Shown piece by piece: positions 57,115 to 64,000 of a stretch of 64,000 bases of DNA; within the stretch, counting starts at the first letter, position 1; the number at the start of each line of letters is the position of its first letter. Position numbers and translations under genes: made by a program. The notes beneath the pieces were generated by a model. It was not told the DNA's origin, did not search any database, and worked only from the letters and a program-made list of their open reading frames with translations. Origin of the DNA: Bog-756 sp963704585 (GTDB lineage Bacteria; Actinomycetota; Acidimicrobiia; Acidimicrobiales; RAAP-2); NCBI GenBank assembly GCA_963704585.1, contig OY969919.1, positions 1,550,001-1,614,000 of the forward strand, given 5' to 3'.

Positions 57115-59148
57115 TCAGACGGCGCGGCGCCCGCGGGCGCGGAGCGTCCGCTTGTGCCGGAGGAAGTCGACGAGCACGTAGTCGCCGAGCTCGTCCGGCG
57201 AGGTCGCGAACGTGCGCCCCCGGTTGATGCGCGCGAGCTGCTCCACGAAGCCCTGGAGCCCGCGGTCCGGGTCGAGCAGGAAGGTGTTGATGGTGATGCC
57301 GGCCTTCGTGCAGCGCAGCACCTCGGCGAGAGTGACCTCGAGGGTCTCCGGGACCGGCGGGTAGTTGAAGAAGACGTCGTAGCCGATGCCGCCGTTGTAG
57401 GGCACGATGTGCGCGGTCGGCTCACCGTCGGTCACCAGGATGATCTGCTTGGTGCCCTGCTGGTGGGCGAGCATCTTGCGCGCCAGCATGAGCCCGTGCT
57501 GGAGGTTGGTCCCGTAGACGTAGTCCCACGAGACCGTCGGCAGGTCCTCGGGCTCGATCTCGCGGGCGACCTCCGAGAACCCGACCAGCCCGAGGTAGTC
57601 GCGTGGGAAGCGTGTCGCGATGAGAGTGTGGAGCGCGAGCGCCATCTTCTTCGCGGGGACGAAATTGTCGCGCATGGGCATCGACAATGAGAGGTCGAGG
57701 AGGAGGACGGTGGCCGAGCGGGTCAGCGACTCGGTCTCGACGACCTCGAAGTCGCCGGGCGCGAGCTTGACCGGCACGCCGCTGCCCGCTCGCCGGACCG
57801 CGTTGTGCACGGTGCGTGAGAGATCGAGGTTGAAGGGGTCGCCGAACTCGTAGGGCTTGGTGGTCTCCTCGCGGTCGTGGCCCGTCCCGATGAAGGTCGT
57901 CGCGTGGTTCCCGACGCGGTCCTTGGTCAGCTGTGAGAAGAGGTCCTCGAGCGCCTGGTGGCCGATCCGGCGGATGCCCTTCGGTGTGAGCTCGAACCTG
58001 CCTTCGTTCTGGTCGATGAGTCCTGCATCCGTGAGGCGCTTGGTGAGCTTGGCCAGCTGGTCGAGCGAGGAGGCCGCGTCGTCACCGAGATGGCGCCGGA
58101 CCTTGTCGAGGTCGACCTCCGACAGTGCCGCCGGCGAGTTCGCGGTCCGAAGGAAGGCCTCGAGCTCCTCGAGGTCCTGCAGGCGCGCCGCGGCGTCGGT
58201 CGCGTCGCCGATGCCCATCGGCTGGTCGCCGCTGAAGCGGAATCGCTGCTGCCACCCGGCACCGGGGAACGCCCGCTGGAGGTTGTCCGCGAGCCGGTCG
58301 ACCTGCCAGCGCAGATCGAGGTCCTCGAGCAGCGATTCTGCGAGACCCTGGAGCTGGGAGCGCTGCTCGGGCGACATCGAGTTCCACATCGCCTGCGCGG
58401 CGGCCATGCGTGCCGCGAGCTGCTCGAGCAGCTCGTCGAGATCGGCCGGATTGCCCGGGAAGAGGTCGCCGAACTGCTCCATGAAGGACTCGAAGGTCGG
58501 ATCGAGCGGCTCCCCCGCCTCGCGCTGCTCGATCATGCGGTTGAGCGCGTCGAACGCCTGACGCATGTGCTCGAGCTGCTCGGGATCGGGATTCGAGAGC
58601 GCCTCGGACATCTGGTCGAAGTAGGTGCGGGCCACCTCCTCGCGCAGTCGCTCCATGAGCTCCTCGAAGTGCTGGCGCGCCTCGGACGAGACGAACTCGT
58701 AGTGCTGGAGGCCGCGCACCTGGCCGGCGAGATCGTTCGGGAGGAGGTCGAGCGCCATGCGCCGTTCGGTCGCGACCTCGTCGGTCACCTCTTGGCGGCG
58801 CTCGTCGCCCGACGCGTTCGCGTCCTCCACCAGCCTGTCGATGCCCCCCCGCTCCTCGGCGAGCACCTCTTGGAGCTCCTCGGCGATCTCGCGATAGGCG
58901 CCCCCGAGGTCACCACGCTCGAGCTCCTCCTCGCGCGCGGTCCGCAGCCGGTCCATGAGGTCGCGCAGTCCCTCGACCTGGCGCCCGTCGGCCGTCTGCC
59001 ACCCGCGGTTGAGCATGCGCTGCAGCGCCTCGTGCAGGTCCCCGTTGGCCAACAGGTCGTCGGTGAGCTGTGCGAGGACCGCGTCGGCGTCGTCGACGGC
59101 AGCGTCCTGGGTGCCGTCCCACTGCCGGTACTCGTAGCGCCAGGTCAT
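57115..59148 (-). CDS. VWA-domain protein paired with the MoxR-type ATPase
   Basis: The 677-residue protein has a long helical, acidic N-terminal region (DLMDRLRTAREEELERGDLGGAYREIAEELQEVLAEERGG ...) and a middle DUF-like helical part. A C-terminal von Willebrand A domain starts with the MIDAS motif LLLDLSLSMPMRDNF and continues through KQIILVTDGEPTAH. A magnesium ion would be held by the DxSxS set. VWA proteins encoded next to MoxR-family AAA+ ATPases act as substrate adaptors in chaperone-like metal or cofactor insertion. Its ATG overlaps the ATPase stop by 4 bp. Confidence 0.92.
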   Translation of the reverse strand: MTWRYEYRQWDGTQDAAVDDADAVLAQLTDDLLANGDLHEALQRMLNRGWQTADGRQVEGLRDLMDRLRTAREEELERGDLGGAYREIAEELQEVLAEERGGIDRLVEDANASGDERRQEVTDEVATERRMALDLLPNDLAGQVRGLQHYEFVSSEARQHFEELMERLREEVARTYFDQMSEALSNPDPEQLEHMRQAFDALNRMIEQREAGEPLDPTFESFMEQFGDLFPGNPADLDELLEQLAARMAAAQAMWNSMSPEQRSQLQGLAESLLEDLDLRWQVDRLADNLQRAFPGAGWQQRFRFSGDQPMGIGDATDAAARLQDLEELEAFLRTANSPAALSEVDLDKVRRHLGDDAASSLDQLAKLTKRLTDAGLIDQNEGRFELTPKGIRRIGHQALEDLFSQLTKDRVGNHATTFIGTGHDREETTKPYEFGDPFNLDLSRTVHNAVRRAGSGVPVKLAPGDFEVVETESLTRSATVLLLDLSLSMPMRDNFVPAKKMALALHTLIATRFPRDYLGLVGFSEVAREIEPEDLPTVSWDYVYGTNLQHGLMLARKMLAHQQGTKQIILVTDGEPTAHIVPYNGGIGYDVFFNYPPVPETLEVTLAEVLRCTKAGITINTFLLDPDRGLQGFVEQLARINRGRTFATSPDELGDYVLVDFLRHKRTLRARGRRAV

Positions 59149-60662
59149 CCGCGACCCCGGTAGGTGGCGCGCGGCCCCGCGGCCTCCTTGTTGAGCCGCT
59201 TGGTCAGGTGCAGGCCCTCGAGGAGGAACTCGGTCGCGGACGCGATGACACCGGGGTCCTCCGAGCCGCCGGCGAGCGCGAGGACGGGGGCCGAGAGCGC
59301 CGGGAGGCGTGTGAGGATCGCGCCGTACTCGGCGGCCGGCAGATCGTCGCCGGCGTGGACCACGGTCTCCGCGTCGAACGACGCCACCACGGACTGCGGA
59401 TCGGAGAGCACGACCCGGCGGCGGAAGACGAGCAGGACGGCGGCGGAGACCAGCTGCGAGAGGATGAACTCCTCCCGTCCCTCCTCGAGCGACTCGATCT
59501 CGACCTTGCCCTGGGTCGATGCGACGAGCGCCTGGAGGTCGGAGACGCGGGGCACCGCCTCGGTCTCGCCGTTGCGCAGCGCGCGCCGCGTCGCGTTGGC
59601 GACCAGCGTCTCGTAGTTCGCGATGGTGAGGCGCACCGACACGCCCGAGCGCTGGTTGAGGTGGGGGCTCTCGCGCGCGAGCTGGCTCAGCTCGGCGACG
59701 ACCTCGGCCATGAAGTCGGGGACCTCGACGGCCGGATGGCCGGCGGAGCCGGTCGCCCCGTCCGCCGACGCCGCGCCGTCGCGTCCGGGCAGGACCGCCT
59801 CGAGCTCGGCGATGCGCAGCTCGGTGACGGCGTCGGGCGGGTAGTGGGTGCGGATCTGCGCGCCGAACCGGTCCTTGAGCGGGGTGATGATCCGGCCGCG
59901 GTTCGTGTAGTCCTCGGGGTTGGCCGTCGCGACGAGCACGATGTCGAGCGGCAGGCGCACCCGGTGCCCGCGGATCTGCACATCGCGCTCTTCGAGCACG
60001 TTGAGCAGGCCGACCTGGATCCGTTCGGCGAGATCGGGGAGCTCGTTGACCGCGAAGATCCCGCGGTTGAGGCGTGGCACCAGCCCGTAGTGGATGGTGA
60101 GCTCGTCGGAGAGGTAGCGGCCCTCCGCGACGCGGATCGGGTCGACCTCACCGATGAGGTCCGCGATGGAGGTGTCGGGCGTCGCGAGCTTCTCCCCGTA
60201 TCGGTCGCTGCGATGGACCCATGCCACGGGAAGATCGTCGCCGGCCTCGGCGAGGAGGTCCTTTGCGAAGCGCGAGATCGGATGGAAGGCATCGTCGTTG
60301 ATCTCCGAGTGCGCGACGACCGGCAGCCACTCGTCGAGCAGGGCGACGAGCGAGCGGATGATGCGGGTCTTCGCCTGTCCCCGCTCGCCCAGCAGGATGA
60401 CGTCGTGACCTGCGAGGATCGCGTTCTCCAGCTGCGGGAGCACGGTGCGCTCGAAGCCGAGCACCCCGCTCACCAGCGGCTCGCCCGCCGCGATGCGCGC
60501 CGCGGCGTTGCGCCGGATCTCCTCGGCCACCGGGATCGAGGTCCATCCCGCCTGGCGCAGCCGTCCGAGCGTGGTGATGTCGGGCGGCGGAGTGAGGCGG
60601 GCGGTGACGTCGAATCCGCCGTGCGGACCCCCGTCGATGGCGGACGGTTCCGGGGTGTTCAT
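59145..60662 (-). CDS. MoxR/magnesium-chelatase-like AAA+ ATPase
   Basis: The 505-residue ATPase has Walker A GERGQAKT (92-99), the Walker B region GIFAVNELPDLAERIQVGLLNVLEERD, sensor 1 in VLVATANPEDYTN and the arginine finger segment RIITPLKDRFGAQI. In this subgroup the Walker B DE is replaced by NE, as here, so this is not a defect specific to this gene. The C-terminal helical lid contains RSGVSVRLTIANYETL. It probably remodels a target together with the VWA protein encoded behind it. ATG 60662 is used. Confidence 0.92.
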   Translation of the reverse strand: MNTPEPSAIDGGPHGGFDVTARLTPPPDITTLGRLRQAGWTSIPVAEEIRRNAAARIAAGEPLVSGVLGFERTVLPQLENAILAGHDVILLGERGQAKTRIIRSLVALLDEWLPVVAHSEINDDAFHPISRFAKDLLAEAGDDLPVAWVHRSDRYGEKLATPDTSIADLIGEVDPIRVAEGRYLSDELTIHYGLVPRLNRGIFAVNELPDLAERIQVGLLNVLEERDVQIRGHRVRLPLDIVLVATANPEDYTNRGRIITPLKDRFGAQIRTHYPPDAVTELRIAELEAVLPGRDGAASADGATGSAGHPAVEVPDFMAEVVAELSQLARESPHLNQRSGVSVRLTIANYETLVANATRRALRNGETEAVPRVSDLQALVASTQGKVEIESLEEGREEFILSQLVSAAVLLVFRRRVVLSDPQSVVASFDAETVVHAGDDLPAAEYGAILTRLPALSAPVLALAGGSEDPGVIASATEFLLEGLHLTKRLNKEAAGPRATYRGRG

Positions 60663-60838
60663 GCGGTCGAGCCTATGCGGCCGATCCGGAGGCGGCGCAT
60701 CGCGTCCGGCCCCGTCCCGACCAGCACCGTTGTTGCACAAGGGGGTCGTGAGGGTGGAAAGATGAGGGTCCTCAGCGATCCACAGGCGGGCGCCCGCGCG
60801 CCACGGCACCGGGTCGGGCAGACCGAGGGAGGACCGAG

Positions 60839-61663
60839 TTGACCACGTTGGAAGAGGCCACAGTCACACCGGTGGTGCTCGGTGAACCACGTGGCGGACC
60901 TGCAGCGCCCACACTGCGCGAGGACCGCTGGTGGGTCCAGCCGGTGGTGACGGTGACCGTCCTCACCGCCTTCGTCGCCTACGCGAGCTGGGCGGCCTTC
61001 GTGAACAAGGACTACTACGTCGGCGCGAGCATGCAGCGGGACCTCATCTCGCCCTTCTACTCGCCCTGCCTCGCGGCGAGCTGCGTGCCCGGAAGCCACC
61101 CTTCGACCGTGATCACGTGGTGGACAATCTCGCCCGCGCTGCTCATCCTCATCTTCCCGCTCGGCTTCCGTCTCACCTGCTACTACTACCGGCGGGCCTA
61201 CTACCGGGCGTTCTGGCTCTCGCCGCCGGCCTGCGCGGTGTCGGACGCGCACGGCGGCTACACCGGCGAGTCGCGCTTCCCGCTCATCCTCCAGAACGTC
61301 CATCGCTACTTCTTCTACTTCGGCCTCGTCTTCAACGTGATCCTGACCATCGACGCAGTCGTCGCCTTCCGCCAGCCGGGGGTCGGCATCGGCATCAGCA
61401 TCGGCACCGTCGTGCTGTGCGTGAACGCCGTCCTGCTCTGGCTCTACTCGCTCAGCTGCCACGCCTGCCGACACCTCTGCGGCGGCGGGGTCAAGCAGTT
61501 CTCCCGCTCGCCGGTCCGGCACAGGATCTGGAAGGCGCTGACCCCGCTCAACGGCAGGCACATGCTCTTCGCCTGGATGAGCCTCGTCTTCGTGGCCTTC
61601 ACCGACTTCTACGTCCGGCTGGTGGCGAGCGGCACCATCCACGACTACGGCTTCCACTTCTGA
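60839..61663 (+). CDS. Succinate dehydrogenase membrane anchor subunit (Sdh1 type)
   Basis: The 274-residue protein has five hydrophobic helices (VTVTVLTAFVAYASWAAFV, ITWWTISPALLILIFPLGF, RYFFYFGLVFNVILTIDAVVAF, IGTVVLCVNAVLLWLYSL, FAWMSLVFVAFTDFYVRLV). Histidines in VHRYFFYF and SCHACRHLC could bind haem. This is the actinobacterial single-anchor type as in Rv0249c, distinct from the classical SdhC/SdhD pair. It starts with TTG 60839 preceded by GGGAGGA. SdhA begins 15 bp after its stop. It would pass electrons from the iron-sulphur subunit to quinone. Confidence 0.82.
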   Translation: MTTLEEATVTPVVLGEPRGGPAAPTLREDRWWVQPVVTVTVLTAFVAYASWAAFVNKDYYVGASMQRDLISPFYSPCLAASCVPGSHPSTVITWWTISPALLILIFPLGFRLTCYYYRRAYYRAFWLSPPACAVSDAHGGYTGESRFPLILQNVHRYFFYFGLVFNVILTIDAVVAFRQPGVGIGISIGTVVLCVNAVLLWLYSLSCHACRHLCGGGVKQFSRSPVRHRIWKALTPLNGRHMLFAWMSLVFVAFTDFYVRLVASGTIHDYGFHF

Positions 61664-61678
61664 GAGGGGTCGGACGAC

Positions 61679-63514
61679 ATGGCTGACTACGAGACCCACG
61701 ACTTCGACGTCATCGTGATCGGAGCCGGCGGCGCGGGGCTGCGCGCGGCGATCGAGGCCAGGGCGATGGGCCAGCGCACCGCGCTGGTCTGCAAGTCGCT
61801 CCTCGGCAAGGCCCACACCGTCATGGCGGAGGGCGGGATCTCCGCGGCGCTCGGCAACGTCCAGAGCGAGGACAGCTGGCAGGTCCACTTCCGCGACACG
61901 ATGCGCGGGGGGAAGATGCTCAACAACTGGCGGATGGCGCAGCTCCACGCCCAGGAGTCTCCCGACCGGGTGCGCGAGCTCGAGGAGTGGGGAGCGCTCT
62001 TCGACCGCACCGGCGACGGCCTCATCCTCCAGCGCGACTTCGGCGGCCACCGGTTCGCCCGCCTGGCCCACATCGGCGACCGGACCGGGCTCGAGCTCAT
62101 CCGCACGCTCCAGCAGAAGGCCGTTGCCGACGGCATCGAGGTCTTCATGGAGCTCAAGGTCATCCGCCTGCTGCGCGACGCGGACGGCGCCGTGTCCGGG
62201 CTCGTCGGCTACTGGCGGCCCTCGGGCGAGTTCGTGGTCTTCACCGCGAAGGCGGTGGTGATGGCGACCGGTGGGATCGGCAAGTCGTGGATGTACACGT
62301 CGAACTCGTGGGAGTCGACCGGCGACGGCCATGCGATGTCCCTGTGGGCCGGGGCGGACCTCATCGACATGGAGTGCGTGCAGTTCCACCCCACCGGCAT
62401 GGTGTGGCCGCTGTCGGTGCGCGGCCTCCTGGTCACCGAGGGGGTGCGCGGCGACGGCGGCGTGCTCCGCAACTCCGAGGGCAAGCGGTTCATGTTCGAC
62501 TACGTCCCGCCCATGTTCCGCGACGAGACCGCGGACTCCGAGGACGAGGCGGACAAGTGGTACGACGACCACAGTGCCGGGCGCCGCCCACCCGAGCTGC
62601 TCCCCCGCGACGAGGTCGCCCGCTCGATCAACAGCGAGGTCAAGGCCGGCCGCGGCAGCCCGCACGGCGGGGTCTTCCTCGACATCGCGACCCGCCGCAC
62701 GGCCGAGGACATCCGGCGCCGGCTCCCGTCGATGTACCACCAGTTCAAGGAGCTGGCGGGGGTCGACATCACCGTCGAGCCGATGGAGGTGGGTCCGACC
62801 TGCCACTACGTGATGGGCGGCGTGCGCGTGGACGCCGACACCGCGGCGACCGCCGTGGCGGGGCTCTTCGCCGCCGGTGAGGTCGCGGGCGGGATGCACG
62901 GCTCGAACCGCCTCGGTGGCAACTCCCTCTCGGACCTCGTGGTCTTCGGACGCCGTGCCGGGATCGGCGCGGCGGAGTTCGCCGCCGCCCGCACCGGCGC
63001 GGTCGCCGTCGACGAGGGGGAGGCGGCTGCAGCCATCGTCGCGGCGGTCGCACCCTTCGACCGCGAGGAGGGCGAGAACCCCTACGACCTCCAGCACGCG
63101 CTGCAGGAGACGATGCAGTCGCTGGTCGGCATCATCCGGACCGGAGCCGAGCTCGAGCAGGCCATCCGCAGGATCGACGAGCTCGAGGAGCGCGCCCGGC
63201 ACGTCGCCCTGCGCGGCGATCCGCGGTACAACCCGGGATGGAACCTCACGACCGACCTCCCGTCGATGCTGAGCGTGTCGCGGTGCACCACCCTCGGTGC
63301 GATCAACCGGAGGGAGAGCCGTGGTGGCCACACCCGGGACGACTTCCCGAAGCCCGATCCGGAGATGGGCAAGGTCAACTTCGTCCAGCGCGCCGCACCG
63401 GGCGACACGGCCGGCGTCGGCGGAACGCCGTCGGTGGGGACGATCACGGTGACGCCGGAGGCCATCCCCGAGATGCCCGACGAGCTCAAGGCACTCATGG
63501 AGGAGGCGAGCTGA
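61679..63514 (+). CDS. sdhA: Succinate dehydrogenase flavoprotein subunit
   Basis: The 611-residue protein has the FAD-binding GAGGAG motif (15-20) in VIVIGAGGAGLRAAIEA and H46 in LLGKAHTVMAEGGISAALGN at the position of flavin attachment. The active-site elements are QFHPTGMV and TCHYVMGGVRVDADT, and the capping domain is present. The C-terminal domain ends with a short acidic tail. Together with the anchor upstream and the iron-sulphur subunit downstream it forms the Sdh1-type respiratory complex. The next gene's ATG overlaps its stop (TGATG). It oxidises succinate to fumarate in the citric acid cycle. Confidence 0.95.
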   Translation: MADYETHDFDVIVIGAGGAGLRAAIEARAMGQRTALVCKSLLGKAHTVMAEGGISAALGNVQSEDSWQVHFRDTMRGGKMLNNWRMAQLHAQESPDRVRELEEWGALFDRTGDGLILQRDFGGHRFARLAHIGDRTGLELIRTLQQKAVADGIEVFMELKVIRLLRDADGAVSGLVGYWRPSGEFVVFTAKAVVMATGGIGKSWMYTSNSWESTGDGHAMSLWAGADLIDMECVQFHPTGMVWPLSVRGLLVTEGVRGDGGVLRNSEGKRFMFDYVPPMFRDETADSEDEADKWYDDHSAGRRPPELLPRDEVARSINSEVKAGRGSPHGGVFLDIATRRTAEDIRRRLPSMYHQFKELAGVDITVEPMEVGPTCHYVMGGVRVDADTAATAVAGLFAAGEVAGGMHGSNRLGGNSLSDLVVFGRRAGIGAAEFAAARTGAVAVDEGEAAAAIVAAVAPFDREEGENPYDLQHALQETMQSLVGIIRTGAELEQAIRRIDELEERARHVALRGDPRYNPGWNLTTDLPSMLSVSRCTTLGAINRRESRGGHTRDDFPKPDPEMGKVNFVQRAAPGDTAGVGGTPSVGTITVTPEAIPEMPDELKALMEEAS

Positions 63515-64000
63515 TGGCCGACGTGGCGAACGGACCGATGCCGGACGAGGTCGTGATGTACGTCTGGCGCGGCGACCCGGGCGGCGGGGAGTTCGCCGAG
63601 TACACACTGCCCGCCCAGGAGGGCGAGGTCGTGCTCGACGTGGTCCACCGCATCCAGGCGACCCAGGCGCCGGACCTCGCGTGCCGCTGGAACTGCAAGG
63701 CGGGGAAGTGCGGCTCCTGCTCGGCCGAGATCAACGGCCGCCCGTCGCTCATGTGCATGACCCGGATGGACGAGCTCCCGCCCGGCCAGCCGGTCACCGT
63801 CACGCCGATGCGTGCGTTCCCGATCATCCGCGACCTGGTCACCGACGTCTCGTACAACTACGAGGTCGCCAAGCGGATCCCGCCGTTCAGCCCGCGCCCG
63901 AAGACCGACGACGAGCGCAGCGTCGGCGGCTACCGGATGCAGCAGGTCGACGTCGAGCGGAGCCAGGAGTTCCGCAAGTGCATCGAGTGCTACCTCTGCC
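63514..64000 (+). CDS. sdhB: Succinate dehydrogenase iron-sulphur subunit, C-terminus beyond the window
   Basis: The visible 162 residues hold the [2Fe-2S] ferredoxin-like domain with C57, C61, C66, C69 and C81 (CRWNCKAGKCGSCSAEINGRP, LMCMTR). The start of the second cluster motif is C156, C159 and C162 in KCIECYLC. The rest, with the [4Fe-4S] and [3Fe-4S] ligands, lies outside. ATG 63514 overlaps the sdhA stop. The sequence is of the Rv0247c type. It relays electrons from FAD to the membrane anchor. Confidence 0.95.
   Translation, partial: MADVANGPMPDEVVMYVWRGDPGGGEFAEYTLPAQEGEVVLDVVHRIQATQAPDLACRWNCKAGKCGSCSAEINGRPSLMCMTRMDELPPGQPVTVTPMRAFPIIRDLVTDVSYNYEVAKRIPPFSPRPKTDDERSVGGYRMQQVDVERSQEFRKCIECYLC

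Noticed and set aside
59145..60662. Walker B change (NE instead of DE) in the MoxR-like ATPase as a sign of inactivity
   Set aside because: I recall this form as normal for the subgroup that pairs with VWA proteins; the rest of the ATPase site is intact.
60659..63607. A minus-strand open frame of about 980 codons over the sdh genes
   Set aside because: Antisense to sdhA with a His/Arg/Glu-rich shadow translation; no family features.

Overview
This is a high-GC (roughly 70% by eye) bacterial chromosome segment. Two WhiB regulators, a UPF0182 membrane protein, a DUF2342 protein, a Lon/PDZ protease of the YlbL type, an Sdh1-type succinate dehydrogenase and frequent GTG starts with 4-bp stop/start overlaps point to an Actinomycetota member. 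An mreB-like gene together with these makes class Acidimicrobiia my best guess; that placement is inference. No phage, integrase, transposase or CRISPR array was found.

Layout. 1-14.9 kb is a mosaic of small metabolic and regulatory genes: a glycoside-hydrolase-like tail, a DUF5996 protein, a fructosamine-kinase-family protein, glyoxalase-fold proteins, an ArsR regulator, a DUF899 protein, a CPBP protease, an SDR protein with a striking 20-bp inverted repeat over its promoter, a two-component system divergent from an ABC transporter, a lipoprotein, an ECF sigma factor and a thiolase. 14.9-22.8 kb is a minus-strand operon for a membrane-bound complex related to formate hydrogenlyase and complex I (NuoB-, HyfB-, HycD-, HycP-, HycQ- and HycE-like) followed by an ArsR gene. 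It resembles the Rv0081-Rv0087 locus of Mycobacterium tuberculosis. The large subunit lacks the nickel-binding cysteine motifs, so it is a hydrogenase-related rather than a hydrogenase complex. 22.8-25.3 kb holds two convergent, paralogous ArsR plus AHSA1/SRPBCC modules with palindromic operators.

25.3-43 kb looks more accessory. It carries a lipoprotein hydrolase, DUF1801 and DUF1059 proteins, an MMPL-transporter remnant next to an 8-bp tandem repeat, a group-2 sigma factor, three orphan small genes, a cold-shock protein and a fatty-acid desaturase. After these come a TetR/ClC divergon with two operators and an ABC exporter, then a NarL-type two-component system, a lower-GC secreted protein in gene-poor sequence, and a thiolase/DUF35 pair. 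An initiator tRNA gene lies at 43.0 kb. 43.1-64 kb is core-like: PhyH-family dioxygenase, UPF0182, a DivIVA-like protein with a phage-head-morphogenesis-like tail, Lon/PDZ protease, HEAT-repeat protein, MreB, a degenerate HtrA-like protein, DUF2342, two WhiB genes, an FtcD-like protein, a VWA/MoxR pair and the sdh operon, which runs off the right edge.

Five places in 10.4-20.1 kb where a conserved protein changes frame each fit one extra base. Either the sequence carries small insertion errors or these genes are broken; this affects an ABC permease, a glyoxalase-like gene, the hycD-like gene and the hycP-like gene (twice).
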